Of a DNA stretch of 64,000 bases, positions 1-9,232 are shown one piece after another. A model generated the notes under the pieces. The model worked only from the letters and a program-made list of their open reading frames with translations, was not told the DNA's origin and did no database searches. The DNA is from Enterobacteriaceae bacterium (GTDB lineage: Bacteria > Pseudomonadota > Gammaproteobacteria > Enterobacterales > Enterobacteriaceae). A program made the position numbers and the translations under genes. The stretch lies in assembly GCA_902363335.1 (NCBI GenBank), contig CABIZV010000007.1, positions 220,369 through 284,368 on the forward strand, read 5' to 3'. The stretch's first letter is position 1. Each line of letters begins with the position of its first letter.

Positions 1-145
1 ATAAGGCGAAGCCGCCATCCGGCAATGTGCGCGATTATGCCTGATGGCGCTACGCTTATCAGGCCTACGAGTTGCAGGTGTTCACAGTATCTACGATATG
101 GATTTGTAGGCCGGATAAGGCGTTTACGCCGCCATCCGGCAATGG
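1..145. repeat. REP/BIME cluster
   Basis: Two or three REP units in alternating orientation. They contain the typical arms 'gcctgatggcgctacgctta' and 'gtaggccggataaggcg', which pair into GC-rich hairpins. The cluster lies just past the stop codon of yjgR, the usual extragenic place for REP in enterobacteria. It may stabilise mRNA 3' ends or bind gyrase, as known for the family. The repeat may continue to the left of the window. Confidence 0.85.
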
Positions 146-160
146 TTGATGTACTGCGTC

Positions 161-1663
161 TTAGCGACGTCTTCCACCAAGCAAACTACCCAGCATGCCG
201 CGCACAATCTGATTCGTTACCTGACGCACCGCGCTTTTCGCCGCCGTTTGTACCAACCCATCGTGCTTGCCGCCGCGCGGCCCGGTGGTGCCAAAAATAA
301 TGTCTTTCAGCCCACCCAGCAGGCCGCCATCATCGGCACTTTGCTGGCCTTTGGCCGGCGGTGCATCTGCCTGACCCGCACTGTTCTCGACGCCTTTTTG
401 CAGCATCTCAAACGCCGATTCCCGGTCCACCTCATCCTCATACTTGCCGTACAGCGGCGAGTTATTGATAAGCCCGTTGCGCTCATCGTCCGTCACCGGC
501 CCCATCCGCGAGTCAGGCGCAATCACCATCGCCCGCTGAACAATCGACGGACTGCCTTTCTCATCAAGGAAGGAGACTAACGCCTCGCCGGTGCCTAGCT
601 CCTGAATGGCCTGTTCGGTATTAAACGCCGGGTTTGCCCGCATGGTCTGCGCCGCCGTTTTCACCGCTTTCTGATCTTTAGGGGTGAAAGCACGCAGCGC
701 ATGCTGCACGCGGTTGCCCAACTGGCCGAGTACCGCATCGGGGATATCTGACGGATTCTGCGACACAAAATAGACCCCGACGCCTTTCGAACGTATCAGG
801 CGGATCACCTGCTCGATTTTATCCAGCAGCACCTGCGGCGCGTCGCTAAACAGCAGGTGCGCTTCATCAAAGAAGAACACCAGTTTCGGCTTATCCAGAT
901 CGCCCACTTCCGGTAACTGCTCGTACAGCTCAGAGAGCATCCACAGCAGGCTGGCGGCGTACAGCTTCGGCATCTGGTAGAGCTTTTCGGCGCTGAGGAT
1001 ATTGATGATGCCTTTGCCGTTGCTGTCGGTACGCATCCAGTCTTTGATGTCCAGCATCGGTTCGCCAAAGAAGTGCTCGGCGCCTTGCTGTTCCAGCGTC
1101 AGCAGCCCGCGCTGGATGGCCCCCACCGAGGCGGTGCTGATATTGCCGTACTGATTCTGGAAGGATTTTGCGTTATCGCCGATATACTGGGTGATGGCGC
1201 GCAGGTCTTTAAAGTCCAGCAGCAGCAAGCCCTGATCGTCAGCGATACGGAAGATAATATTGAGCACCCCGGACTGCACCTCGTTGAGGTTAAGCAGACG
1301 TGCCAGCAGCAGCGGCCCGAGGTCGGACACGGTGGCGCGCACCGGATGGCCTTTCTCGCCGAAGATATCCCACACCACCACCGGGTTCGCATGCGGCTCC
1401 CAGTCGGTAACGCCGATATTATTCAGCCGCGCCAGCAGCTTCTCAGAAGCCACGCCTTCCTTCGCAATACCGGTCAGGTCACCTTTGACATCCGCCATAA
1501 ACACCGGCACACCAATTTCCGAGAACGACTCCGCCAGCTTTTGCAGGGTCACGGTCTTACCCGTCCCCGTGGCGCCGGTAATCAGCCCGTGGCGGTTTGC
1601 CATATTGGAAAGTAAAACCAGCTGTGTGTCCTGGGTGCGTGCTATTAGCAAAGGTGTGCTCAT
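161..1663 (-). CDS. yjgR: YjgR, HerA-like P-loop ATPase (DUF853 family)
   Basis: 500-residue cytosolic ATPase with a Walker A motif GATGTGKT at about residues 30-37 and a Walker B-like stretch ending [10 protein letters not shown] in the middle. This is the layout of the HerA/VirB4-type ATPase family that includes E. coli YjgR; the cellular role is not established. The C-terminal tail is basic (ends GGRRR). The start is supported by GGAGG seven bases before the ATG. The neighbours match E. coli, where yjgR lies beside yjgB (ahr) and leuX. It is transcribed leftwards, and the gap to ahr (about 200 bp) suggests its own promoter. Full length, with no sign of damage. Confidence 0.92.
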   Translation of the reverse strand: MSTPLLIARTQDTQLVLLSNMANRHGLITGATGTGKTVTLQKLAESFSEIGVPVFMADVKGDLTGIAKEGVASEKLLARLNNIGVTDWEPHANPVVVWDIFGEKGHPVRATVSDLGPLLLARLLNLNEVQSGVLNIIFRIADDQGLLLLDFKDLRAITQYIGDNAKSFQNQYGNISTASVGAIQRGLLTLEQQGAEHFFGEPMLDIKDWMRTDSNGKGIINILSAEKLYQMPKLYAASLLWMLSELYEQLPEVGDLDKPKLVFFFDEAHLLFSDAPQVLLDKIEQVIRLIRSKGVGVYFVSQNPSDIPDAVLGQLGNRVQHALRAFTPKDQKAVKTAAQTMRANPAFNTEQAIQELGTGEALVSFLDEKGSPSIVQRAMVIAPDSRMGPVTDDERNGLINNSPLYGKYEDEVDRESAFEMLQKGVENSAGQADAPPAKGQQSADDGGLLGGLKDIIFGTTGPRGGKHDGLVQTAAKSAVRQVTNQIVRGMLGSLLGGRRR

Positions 1664-1861
1664 GGGTAATCCTCCATTTATTCTGCGTCGAGTATAGGCA
1701 AAACGGCGGCATTGCGATGCAGGAAATTGTCCAGATTGCGCGGAATTTTCCAGTATTAGCGAGGTGTTGCAGTGGGATGACTTATTTCTGGAAGACGATA
1801 TCCAACTGGAGATTCAGACGGGCCGATAAAGAACCGGCGGCAGAGCGCCGCCGGATAAACA

Positions 1862-2881
1862 TCAGGAGTCGGCTTTCAGCACCACGCGGTAGCGGGCTTT
1901 GCCGTCACGCACGTGCTGGATGGCGTCGTTAATTTTTGACATCGGGAACAGTTCGGTAATCGGTGCTACCTTGCTGCGCCCGGCAAACTTCATCAGCTTG
2001 CGCAGTTCAGACGGGTTACCCGTCGCCGAACCGGAGATGCTGCGGTCGCCGCCAATCAGCGTAAACGCCGGCACCGGCAGCGGAGTCAGCACCGCGCCGA
2101 CCGTATGGAAGTTGCCGCCCGAAGCCAGCGCTTCGAAGTACGGCTGCCAGTCCAGGTCGACGTTGACGGTGTTGATGATAAGGTCAAACTGACCCGCCAG
2201 CGCTTTCAGTGCTTCCTGCGAACGGCTGTTCACCACGTGGTCAGCACCCATCGCGCGCACTTCCTGCTCTTTCGACGGATTGGAGCTAAAGGCCGTCACC
2301 TCTGCCCCCATCGCCCGCAGCAGCTTAATGGCGATATGCCCCAGCCCACCAATCCCAATCACCCCCACGCGGCTGGTGGCGGTCACATGATGCATCAGCA
2401 GCGGTTTAAACACGGTGATGCCACCGCACAGCATAGGGCCTGCGGTTTCGATATCAATGCTGTCTGGCAGCGGAATAACCCATTGCCAGTCGGCACGCAG
2501 CTTATCGGCAAAGCCACCGTGGTTCAGGATGGTCGGCACCGATCCGCCGGTACAGTTAATCTGGTTGCCGTCGATACAGGCATCGCAGTGGCCGCAGCTT
2601 CGCGCCGTCCAGCCAATGCCCACGCGCTGACCAATCTTCAGGCCCTTGCTCTGCGCAGCGCTGCCCAGCGCCACCACATGACCAATCACCTCATGGCCCG
2701 CAACCAGCGGATACTGCGACATGCCCCATTCGTTGTCGATCATCGACAGGTCCGAGTGGCAGATCCCGCAGTAATCTACCTTCACCTCAACGTCTTCCGG
2801 CAGCAGTTCACCGGCATCGTATTCCCAGACTTCCAGTTCCGCTCCGGCATTCTTGGCGGCGTAGCTTTTTATAATGGACAT
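1862..2881 (-). CDS. ahr: Ahr (YjgB), zinc- and NADPH-dependent aldehyde reductase
   Basis: 339-residue medium-chain alcohol dehydrogenase. The catalytic zinc motif CGICHSDL is near residue 38 and GHEVIGHV near residue 63. A four-cysteine structural zinc lobe follows around residues 92-110 ([15 protein letters not shown]). The Rossmann motif GIGGLGHIA is near residue 175. In E. coli this enzyme reduces a broad range of aldehydes to alcohols with NADPH. The order ahr - leuX is conserved in E. coli, which supports the assignment. A purine-rich ribosome site (AAGAGA) precedes the ATG. A GC-rich hairpin (ccggcggc...gccgccgg) at about 1830-1853 lies just past the stop and could act as a 3' end structure. 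Confidence 0.93.
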   Translation of the reverse strand: MSIIKSYAAKNAGAELEVWEYDAGELLPEDVEVKVDYCGICHSDLSMIDNEWGMSQYPLVAGHEVIGHVVALGSAAQSKGLKIGQRVGIGWTARSCGHCDACIDGNQINCTGGSVPTILNHGGFADKLRADWQWVIPLPDSIDIETAGPMLCGGITVFKPLLMHHVTATSRVGVIGIGGLGHIAIKLLRAMGAEVTAFSSNPSKEQEVRAMGADHVVNSRSQEALKALAGQFDLIINTVNVDLDWQPYFEALASGGNFHTVGAVLTPLPVPAFTLIGGDRSISGSATGNPSELRKLMKFAGRSKVAPITELFPMSKINDAIQHVRDGKARYRVVLKADS

Positions 2882-2948
2882 CGTGATTCTCTTTGGTGTG
2901 GTGTTGAACTGAGAGTGTAGAGCATGTGGGGAGGGGGCGCTTGGCGGT

Positions 2949-3530
2949 TTATGGGCTTTTCACCAGCAATGCATTGAGCCACATTTCCGTGCGCTCCGGC
3001 CGTTTGTCCTCGGTAATCCAGTGGCGGATCAGCGTGATATCGGTCAGCGGCGTCAGCAATGCTTCCAGCGCGTGCTCATTGAGATCGGTAAAGTGACGCC
3101 CCTCTTTAATGCGCTCGCCATCGCCATATTTAAACGACACATACCACACGCCGTCGGGCTTCAGCGCTTGTGCTAGCCTCTCCATCGCCTCCGGCAATGC
3201 CTGCATCCTAACGTGCAGCAGCGAGGCGCAGCACCAGATACCGTTGTAGCGTGCGGTTGCGTCCACATCGCTAAAGGTCATTTGCCTTACCGGAAGACCG
3301 GTGTGCTGTGTTGCGAGCGCGACCATTTCCGCGGTCGCGTCGAATGCCTCAACCGCATAACCCCGTTGCAGGAACGCTTTGCTATCGCGCCCGGAACCGC
3401 AACCGGCATCAAGTATTCGACCACCCGCCGGTATGCGTTCCAGGAAAGGGGCATAAAGTGAAGCCATATCGACATTGACCGTTGCGCTGAAAAAGTCCTG
3501 CGCGTGGCGCTGATAGTATTTGAGCGTCAT
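2949..3530 (-). CDS. Class I SAM-dependent methyltransferase
   Basis: 193 residues from the preferred ATG at 3530. Motif [11 protein letters not shown], lies at about residues 40-49, followed by an acidic residue after the second strand (FDATAEM); this is a class I SAM methyltransferase fold of the small-molecule or TehB/Tam-like type. There is no NPPY/DPPY motif, so it is not an obvious DNA adenine methylase. The ATG overlaps the stop codon of the upstream HNH gene (TGATG), so the two are translationally coupled and probably work together. A longer reading from 3566 would lie inside the HNH gene and has no better ribosome site. Substrate unknown. Confidence 0.8.
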   Translation of the reverse strand: MTLKYYQRHAQDFFSATVNVDMASLYAPFLERIPAGGRILDAGCGSGRDSKAFLQRGYAVEAFDATAEMVALATQHTGLPVRQMTFSDVDATARYNGIWCCASLLHVRMQALPEAMERLAQALKPDGVWYVSFKYGDGERIKEGRHFTDLNEHALEALLTPLTDITLIRHWITEDKRPERTEMWLNALLVKSP

Positions 3531-4543
3531 CAGAGTGTATCCGTCCCTTGTGCGGTGGGTTCCCATTGGTGGAAGAGGATCTTTAGCGCGTCATTCCAGC
3601 TGGTTGCCAGGAATTTATCGCGCTGCGCCGTAGCGGTGCCGGTCTGGCGGATAAGCGTTTCACGCAGCGGCAAATGGCTGTTGATGAAATACTCATTTCT
3701 ATCGCGCAGGCGTTCAAGCAGTTTACGCGACGGCAGGCGAGCGAACTTACCTTTCTCCCCGCGATTGCACTCCTGACATGCCAGCACCAGATTCCAGACA
3801 CCATCAACATTGCGCACCTGCCCGCGCGCTTTCCACGGGATAAAGTGGTCGACATCGGCGAACTGCGCATCGCCCGGTTGTAGGCTGATGGGCGCAAAGC
3901 AGTAGAAGCAGCGCCCCTTCTGGTAGCCATTCAGGCTATCGCGACAGCTGGAGATGGCAACCCGCCGATCGCTGTTACGACTAAACAGCATCTGATCGCT
4001 ATCGTCATATTCCACGTTAATAAGCTGGCTGGAGATATTCATCGCCCATGCCTGTTCCACCAGATTCCAGCGCGCATCCGTTTCAAAGCTGAGGTTGTGA
4101 TACTGCTGACGCTCGCCCAGACGGTAGAAGTTCTCCGTCATCCGAATGCCTTTATGGGTTTTGCGCTCATCGATGAAAAAGCGCTTGTCGATCTCGCCCT
4201 GATTCACGTTGTGAAAGGCATCAATCACGTTATTAAAACCCTGACGTACGGTTATGGCGGTGAGGTCATCGCGGCTGATTTCGCCTGCATTGAACTGCGC
4301 GCAGGCGGCAATAAACTGGCTACTGCGCGAAGTTATCTGCTTTGGCGCGTGCTTCAGATGGCGACACAGATGCTCGCTGAACGGCACCGCCAGATCGTCG
4401 AGCAGGATCAGATCGCTACCGTTCGGCTTGATATCGTACAACGCGTGCGCGAGGGCGAATTTATAGGACGCGACATTTTTGCCAAAGAGAATAATCCCGC
4501 GCCAGTAGTTCTCCAGCGTCGGTTCAACCTGATAGAAACGCAT
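3530..4543 (-). CDS. HNH endonuclease domain protein
   Basis: 337 residues. The C-terminal third holds an HNH module: CFYC at residues 212-215, VDHFIPW with the catalytic D232-H233, N251 in the VWNLVLAC strand, and the second zinc pair C256-x2-C259 followed by N260. The first 200 residues are an uncharacterised helical region with no motif that I recognise. The downstream methyltransferase is coupled by a TGATG overlap. Beside leuX, a hotspot for defence islands, this pair may be a nuclease-plus-modifier defence system, but that is inference. AGGA lies about eight bases before the start codon. Confidence 0.82.
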   Translation of the reverse strand: MRFYQVEPTLENYWRGIILFGKNVASYKFALAHALYDIKPNGSDLILLDDLAVPFSEHLCRHLKHAPKQITSRSSQFIAACAQFNAGEISRDDLTAITVRQGFNNVIDAFHNVNQGEIDKRFFIDERKTHKGIRMTENFYRLGERQQYHNLSFETDARWNLVEQAWAMNISSQLINVEYDDSDQMLFSRNSDRRVAISSCRDSLNGYQKGRCFYCFAPISLQPGDAQFADVDHFIPWKARGQVRNVDGVWNLVLACQECNRGEKGKFARLPSRKLLERLRDRNEYFINSHLPLRETLIRQTGTATAQRDKFLATSWNDALKILFHQWEPTAQGTDTL

Positions 4544-4752
4544 AACGGTGTCCTGAGATCGGGGGATGGCTATTACTGGATTGAGTAACGCGATCTCATA
4601 ACAAATGCGGGCAAATGTAAACCGACTGGGTCACGTTGCATTTTTTTGCGAGGAGGGTTCCAGGAAATGAGGTAACTGTGGGGCTGGGGCGGGGTTTGGC
4701 AGAAGAGTCGATGTTTTTTTAGGCACTTAGTCATGTGGCGGTGTACTGATGC

Positions 4753-4780
4753 TTGCATGGTGGCGTGCGGTAGGTATAAT
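4753..4780 (+). promoter_or_regulatory. leuX promoter (sigma70)
   Basis: TTGCAT at 4753-4758 and a perfect TATAAT at 4775-4780, spaced 16 bp, would start transcription near 4787, about 23 bases before the mature tRNA. The spacer and the downstream start are GC-rich, as expected for a stable-RNA promoter. Confidence 0.75.
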
Positions 4781-4809
4781 CCACAACGTTTTCCGCGTAC
4801 CTCTTCAGT

Positions 4810-4894
4810 GCCGAAGTGGCGAAATCGGTAGACGCAGTTGATTCAAAATCAACCGTAGAAATACGTGCCGGTTCGAGTCCGGCCTTCGGCACCA
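4810..4894 (+). tRNA. leuX: tRNA-Leu (anticodon CAA)
   Basis: An 85-base class II tRNA with acceptor arms GCCGAAG/CTTCGGC, an encoded CCA end, the T-arm GGTTCGAGTCC, a long variable arm, and anticodon loop TTCAAAA with CAA at 4844-4846, which reads UUG. Position beside ahr/yjgR identifies leuX. Its 3' end is the attachment site of the island that follows, and the gene itself stays intact. Confidence 0.95.
4871..4888 (+). other. attL core (3' end of leuX)
   Basis: The 18 bases GTTCGAGTCCGGCCTTCG in the T-arm and acceptor end of leuX recur exactly at 21467-21484. An integrase gene starts 200 bp downstream. This is the standard layout for an element integrated in a tRNA 3' end. Confidence 0.88.
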
Positions 4895-4910
4895 TAAAAA
4901 GCTTTTTTCA

Positions 4911-5038
4911 AGTCTACTAACGTCTACTTTAGCCCACAAAAACAGTAAGTTAAGCGAGTTTCTGACTTGGCTTAGTCTGTTCACGTCTACTCAATTCCTT
5001 GAACATATACCAACCGATGATGGTATAACTGATGGTAT
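4911..5038. repeat. Candidate arm-type sites next to attL
   Basis: The 169 bp between leuX and the integrase hold three close copies of (A)CGTCTACT (4911-4918 as AGTCTACT; 4920-4928 and 4983-4991 exact ACGTCTACT). They also hold two copies of TGATGGTAT at 5018-5026 and 5030-5038. The TGATGGTAT pair recurs with the same 12-bp phase near attR. These are likely binding sites for integrase and/or the AlpA-like factor. Confidence 0.5.
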
Positions 5039-5083
5039 TCCCGGTTCGATTGATTTTGGTACCAACACTGGAGGTATCAACTG

Positions 5084-6331
5084 ATGGCTCTCACCGATAT
5101 CAAAGTTAGGACTACCAAGCCCTCCGACAAACCTTTCAAACTCACAGATGGGCAGGGTATGCACCTGCTGATCAACCCCAATGGTTCAAAATACTGGCGA
5201 CTTCAATACCGTTTCGATGGCAAACAGAAAGTTTTAGCATTGGGTGTTTATCCAATGGTCTCTCTTGGTGAAGCTCGCAGGAAACGAGATGAGGCCAAAA
5301 AGTTGGTATCTGTTGGTATTGATCCTTCTGAGAAGAAAAAAGCCGACAAGATCGAGCAAAGTGAAGCCCTGACATTCGAGGCTGTCGCAAGGGACTGGCA
5401 TACTGCCTGTAAAAGGAAATGGTCTGATTCCCACAGCGAGAGAGTTCTAAAAAGCATGGAAGATGGTCTCTTTACTACTATTGGTAAAAGAAAAATATCC
5501 GAGCTTAATACCAGAGATCTTCTTGCCCCTATCAAGGCTGTTGAAGCTTCCGGGCGACTGGAAGTTGCTTCCCGACTACAGCAAAGGACGACGGCAGTAA
5601 TGCGATATGCTGTCCAGAACGGGCTGATAGATTACAACCCTGCTCAGGAAATGGCAGGAGCTATTGCTGTAGCCAAAAGAATCCACAGGCCAGCTTTGCC
5701 ATTCGAACGATTTTCAGAACTCTTAGAACGAATTGATAACTTCAAAGGTAGGAAACTCACGAAGTTAGCCGTAAAGCTGACATTGCTCATTTTTATCCGT
5801 TCCAGTGAACTTCGATTCGCAAGATGGTCGGAGATCGACTTTGAAAATGCGATGTGGACTATCCCTGGAGAACGCGAGCCATTGCTAGGAGTCAAACATT
5901 CCCATCGAGGTTCAAAAATGAAGACCCCACACCTCGTGCCGTTAAGTCGTCAGGCTTTAGAACTTCTAAAAACCATCAGAGAAATCAGCGGTGAATGCGA
6001 CCTTGTATTCATTGGCGATCATGATTTCAGAAAACCTATGAGCGAAAACACAGTGAACAAGGCGCTCAGGTCGATGGGTTATGACACAACCGTTGAGGTA
6101 TGTGGGCATGGCTTTAGAGCGATGGCTTGTAGTGCTTTGATCGAGTCAGGAAAGTGGTCGAGAGATGCTGTTGAGAGGCAGATGAGCCATCAGGAGCGGA
6201 ACTCCGTTCGTGCCGCATACATTCATAAAGCTGAGCATTTGGACGAGCGTAGGTTGATGTTGCAGTGGTGGGCTGATTATCTTGTGGAAACAACTAAGAG
6301 AAGAATTGCACCTTTTGATTTTAATAACTAA
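5084..6331 (+). CDS. P4-type tyrosine integrase of the leuX island
   Basis: 415 residues. An N-terminal DUF4102-type arm-binding domain (residues 1-90, with FKLTDGQGMHLLINPNGSKYW) is followed by a SAM-like core-binding region and the catalytic domain. Catalytic residues visible are R239 (in IRSSELRFARW), H342-x-x-R345 (GHGFRAMA), the MSH motif, and nucleophile Y379 (RAAYIHKAEH). This is the P4/CP4 integrase class that uses tRNA 3' ends. GGAGG precedes the ATG by nine bases. It sits first in the island and reads away from leuX, as is usual. A hairpin terminator follows the stop. Confidence 0.95.
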   Translation: MALTDIKVRTTKPSDKPFKLTDGQGMHLLINPNGSKYWRLQYRFDGKQKVLALGVYPMVSLGEARRKRDEAKKLVSVGIDPSEKKKADKIEQSEALTFEAVARDWHTACKRKWSDSHSERVLKSMEDGLFTTIGKRKISELNTRDLLAPIKAVEASGRLEVASRLQQRTTAVMRYAVQNGLIDYNPAQEMAGAIAVAKRIHRPALPFERFSELLERIDNFKGRKLTKLAVKLTLLIFIRSSELRFARWSEIDFENAMWTIPGEREPLLGVKHSHRGSKMKTPHLVPLSRQALELLKTIREISGECDLVFIGDHDFRKPMSENTVNKALRSMGYDTTVEVCGHGFRAMACSALIESGKWSRDAVERQMSHQERNSVRAAYIHKAEHLDERRLMLQWWADYLVETTKRRIAPFDFNN

Positions 6332-6348
6332 CTGATTTTTATGAGTAA

Positions 6349-6387
6349 AATGGCGTATTCAATAACCAATTGAGACGCCATTTTTTT
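6349..6387 (+). terminator. Rho-independent terminator of the integrase gene
   Basis: Stem AATGGCGT / ACGCCATT (6349-6356 and 6375-6382) with an 18-base loop, followed by seven T in total to 6387, 18 bp after the integrase stop codon. Confidence 0.75.
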
Positions 6388-6442
6388 ATTTGCGATTTAT
6401 GTGCTATTACGAAGTAAAACTTTTTACAACGGAGTGGCATTA

Positions 6443-7312
6443 ATGAAATCTTGGGTAAAAATGAATAGTTGGACATCAGAAGACACCAAAGCAGTGAAAA
6501 CGTGGTTTGATTTGGACAAATATCGAGAGTTTGAAAACATTTCTATTAATATGCTTTACCATGAAATATGGGCGAGAACCTATTTTTTCAAACCAGTAAT
6601 AGAAGAAGGAATGCAGAAAACAGTATTGAAAAATTATATGCGGATATTGGATGGTGATCCTTTTCTTATCAAAGAGAAGCACTTAAATTATATGGATGCC
6701 GAAAATAAATTATATCAACCCCCATACTTTTTTATTACTACTGTTGATCGAATAGCAAATATCAGTTTTGATTGTATGAGAAAGGCTTTATTCATTAGAG
6801 CAAATACAGAACAATATAAAATTGATTCCACTATTGAAAATGAATATATTTCCGAAAAAATTCCTGAACAGTTTCCTACTACGATTATGTTAGAAATCGA
6901 TCTTGCGGGTGGAAGCGATGATGAGATAGCTGAGGCCCTGCGAGTATCATTACCACAATGGCGCAAAGTAAAAGGCGTTAAACCTGCACCACTTGATGCA
7001 GTCAGATTTGGTTATGGGGCAATAAAAAAATTAATTAGCTATCGAATTATCCCTATGCTTGATTTGCTCGCATGGTCAGAAAGAAAAAAAGTACTTCTGT
7101 CAGACGACAGATTATCTCGATTGCTATACACGGATGAAGATGATGATAAGGCGATTCGCCAAGGATATCATATAAGAGATGCTGATCGGCCTTTCGCAAT
7201 GAAAACTGTAGAAATTGATTTTTTAAGGCAATTTAACTTTTTTATCAATAAAAATCAGCATGTTAAAGAAATGAGGGTTTCGGATGTTATGAAACTCTCA
7301 GACTCTGAGTGA
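6443..7312 (+). CDS. Island protein of unknown function (integrase-adjacent family)
   Basis: About 289 residues from the ATG at 6443, chosen because GGAG lies eight bases upstream; a longer frame from 6401 has no such site. The protein is soluble, charged, and has no signal peptide or membrane segment. The central part 'LEIDLAGGSDDEIAEALRVSLPQWRK' resembles a helix-turn-helix-like stretch near residues 155-180 and is followed by a YRIIPMLDLLAW motif. I recall similar proteins next to P4-type integrases (annotated DUF6387), but this is from memory. Located between integrase and AlpA gene, it could take part in excision control. AT-rich like the rest of the island. Confidence 0.6.
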   Translation: MKSWVKMNSWTSEDTKAVKTWFDLDKYREFENISINMLYHEIWARTYFFKPVIEEGMQKTVLKNYMRILDGDPFLIKEKHLNYMDAENKLYQPPYFFITTVDRIANISFDCMRKALFIRANTEQYKIDSTIENEYISEKIPEQFPTTIMLEIDLAGGSDDEIAEALRVSLPQWRKVKGVKPAPLDAVRFGYGAIKKLISYRIIPMLDLLAWSERKKVLLSDDRLSRLLYTDEDDDKAIRQGYHIRDADRPFAMKTVEIDFLRQFNFFINKNQHVKEMRVSDVMKLSDSE

Positions 7313-7432
7313 TATGAATCTCCAGAGACTCATAGTTTCGAGCCAGGGATGGCTCTGATGTTCGTAATCTCGCTTCATCCATTCGAAATTCATTTGTACT
7401 GTAGCCCTGTAGACACAACAGAGGACATACAT

Positions 7433-7636
7433 ATGGAAAATCAAGCTCGTCTCATCCGTTTACCAGAAGTTATGAAGAAAACTGGATTTGGTAAAGCGTG
7501 GATCTATCGTCTTATCAGCCAAAATCGGTTCCCACAGCCAGTAAAGATCGGTATTCGTGCTACCGCTTTTGTAGAAAGCGAAATCGATGAATGGATTCAA
7601 TTAATTATCGAAAATTCAAGAAAGCATGTCGCTTAA
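7433..7636 (+). CDS. AlpA-family small DNA-binding regulator / excisionase
   Basis: 67 residues from the ATG at 7433, preceded by AGAGG with good spacing; an in-frame extension to 7349 is unlikely. The sequence has the AlpA/MerR-like winged helix pattern: LIRLPEVMKKTGFGKAWIYRLISQNRFPQPVKIG, then a strand and a basic C-terminal helix (FVESEIDEWIQ). AlpA proteins activate integrase genes or act as recombination directionality factors in P4-like elements. The two TGATGGTAT pairs near the attachment sites are plausible targets, which is inference. Confidence 0.85.
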   Translation: MENQARLIRLPEVMKKTGFGKAWIYRLISQNRFPQPVKIGIRATAFVESEIDEWIQLIIENSRKHVA

Positions 7637-8025
7637 CAGGAATGCTGCTTCATGGATTTTTTAACTTTTGATAATGTATTAAGAAAAAGGAATTTAGAGA
7701 TCTTTTGAGTTTTCTTAGTGGCTTTGAAAAAAAAAGAGGCTTTGTAAAGTTTGCATCTGAAAAAATGAGTATATTTGACGTAATTCTTTACCTTTTTTCT
7801 AGCTGAGCTTTTGCTATAAGGCTTGAAGATGGTTTTCTTAATATCGGGTATGGATACCTGTAACTAGCCGTACCTGTTTCTTTCACGTGAAAGAAATTTT
7901 TTTAAATATTTAAATTCATTACAAATAAAGTCTTATATAACAAAAAAATTTGCAAAATTTAAATTGATAAAATAAAGATAAGCCGTAGTGATTACTAAAT
8001 GTAAAGTTTTTGGAGGGTTATTATA
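7637..8025. promoter_or_regulatory. Intergenic region with perfect 20-bp palindrome (7877-7896)
   Basis: 389 bp without a convincing gene. It contains a perfect 20-bp palindrome at 7877-7896 (half-site TTTCTTTCAC), followed directly by a T-rich and A-rich run, and a smaller hairpin GGTAT-GG-ATACC at 7847-7858. It lies 130 bp upstream of the three-recombinase operon, so it may be an operator, a recombination site, or a terminator of upstream transcription. The recombinase operon has a strong GGAGGG ribosome site at about 8012. Confidence 0.5.
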
Positions 8026-9231
8026 ATGCCATATCAAATAAAAAAATTTGTGATGAGCAATGGCGAACGAGGATGTTTGGTTCTCGATAAAGAAACGCAG
8101 TTGCCTGTTTATTATCAAAATCTCTATCTTACAACCAATGTCAGGAATAGAAGTGCGACCGCATCAACGATGGAGATAGTTGCAACAAACTTACTAATAC
8201 TAAGCAAATTCCTAAAAAGCAGGAAAATAAATATCATTGATAGGATTGAAATTAAGGAGTTCCTAAGTGTAGCAGAAGTGGATGACCTGATACGTTATGC
8301 AAGGCAGAGGTTTGATAAGCAAAAGATTACAAATGTAAGATTAATAAAAGGGTATCAGATTGCAAGAAGAACTTTCGGTTATAGGATTTATGTTTTTTCG
8401 AACTATCTTAACTGGCTATGCGGGTTGATTCATTCTATTAATGGAATTCATGCTAAGTATGAAGTCGAGAGTTTCATAGAAAGTATTAAAGCACATCTCC
8501 CGCGAAATAAATCTCTTAGCATGAATGACAGAAAAGATAAATCACTGAGCAAAGAAGAGATAAAAAAACTGTTTGAGTTATTAGAAATTGAAGGAAGCCA
8601 AAATCCTTTCCAGAAGGATGTTCAAGTGAGAAACAGACTCATTTTTACCTTACTATTAAATTGTGGTTTAAGAGCAGGAGAGCTATTAAATCTAAAAGTT
8701 AATGATTTAAATCCTAGGGATTACACACTAAGTATATTCAGAAGACATGATTGCATTGAAGATCGAAGGCTGAATCAACCTTTAGTCAAAACTGGTGAAA
8801 GGGAAATTCCATTGTCGGACGAGTTAGCATTGGAGATTTTGGATTACATAAATAACTATAGAAATAAATACACCAAAAAGAAGAAGCATGACTTCCTGTT
8901 TGTTACACACAGTTCATGTAAAACAGTTGGAGAACCTTTATCTGTTTCAGCATATGAAAAGATAATTTCGACCATTAAAAAATCAAGCCCGGAATTAAAG
9001 AATTTATCAGGTCATAAATTGAGACATTCCTGGAACTATTTCTATTCAAGTGAAATTGATGATTCGAATTTAGATATCAGCCGAAAATCAGGGTTGAGGT
9101 GCTATCTCATGGGGTGGTCAAAAGACTCAAAGATGTCAGAAAATTATAACTTCAAACACATATCAATAAAAGAAAAGGAAGTTATTGGAAGAGTTTATGA
9201 CTCTTTGAGAAAAATAACTAAAGGGGAATGA
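8026..9231 (+). CDS. Tyrosine recombinase 1 of the recombinase cassette
   Basis: 401 residues. The N-terminal 180 residues form a core-binding-like domain. The catalytic domain has R216 (NCGLRAGELL), a beta-hairpin lysine in VKTGEREIP, H330-x-x-R333 (GHKLRHSW), W364 (MGWSKD) in the H/W position, and candidate nucleophile Y374 (SENYNFKH). All catalytic positions appear intact. The stop codon is one base before the start codon of the second recombinase, so this is the first gene of an operon. It is unrelated in detail to the island integrase and shows the AT-rich codon use of the surrounding cargo. It resembles the first recombinase of multi-recombinase elements such as Tn554-like or RIT elements. 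Confidence 0.88.
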   Translation: MPYQIKKFVMSNGERGCLVLDKETQLPVYYQNLYLTTNVRNRSATASTMEIVATNLLILSKFLKSRKINIIDRIEIKEFLSVAEVDDLIRYARQRFDKQKITNVRLIKGYQIARRTFGYRIYVFSNYLNWLCGLIHSINGIHAKYEVESFIESIKAHLPRNKSLSMNDRKDKSLSKEEIKKLFELLEIEGSQNPFQKDVQVRNRLIFTLLLNCGLRAGELLNLKVNDLNPRDYTLSIFRRHDCIEDRRLNQPLVKTGEREIPLSDELALEILDYINNYRNKYTKKKKHDFLFVTHSSCKTVGEPLSVSAYEKIISTIKKSSPELKNLSGHKLRHSWNYFYSSEIDDSNLDISRKSGLRCYLMGWSKDSKMSENYNFKHISIKEKEVIGRVYDSLRKITKGE

Positions 9232-9232
9232 A

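Noticed and set aside
2105..2920. 271-codon open frame opposite ahr
   Set aside because: Antisense to a clear alcohol dehydrogenase; composition and lack of domains mark it as a shadow of a GC-rich gene.
7637..8025. Possible small gene in the gap before the recombinase operon
   Set aside because: All frames are broken by stops in AT-rich DNA; only the palindrome and a small hairpin stand out.
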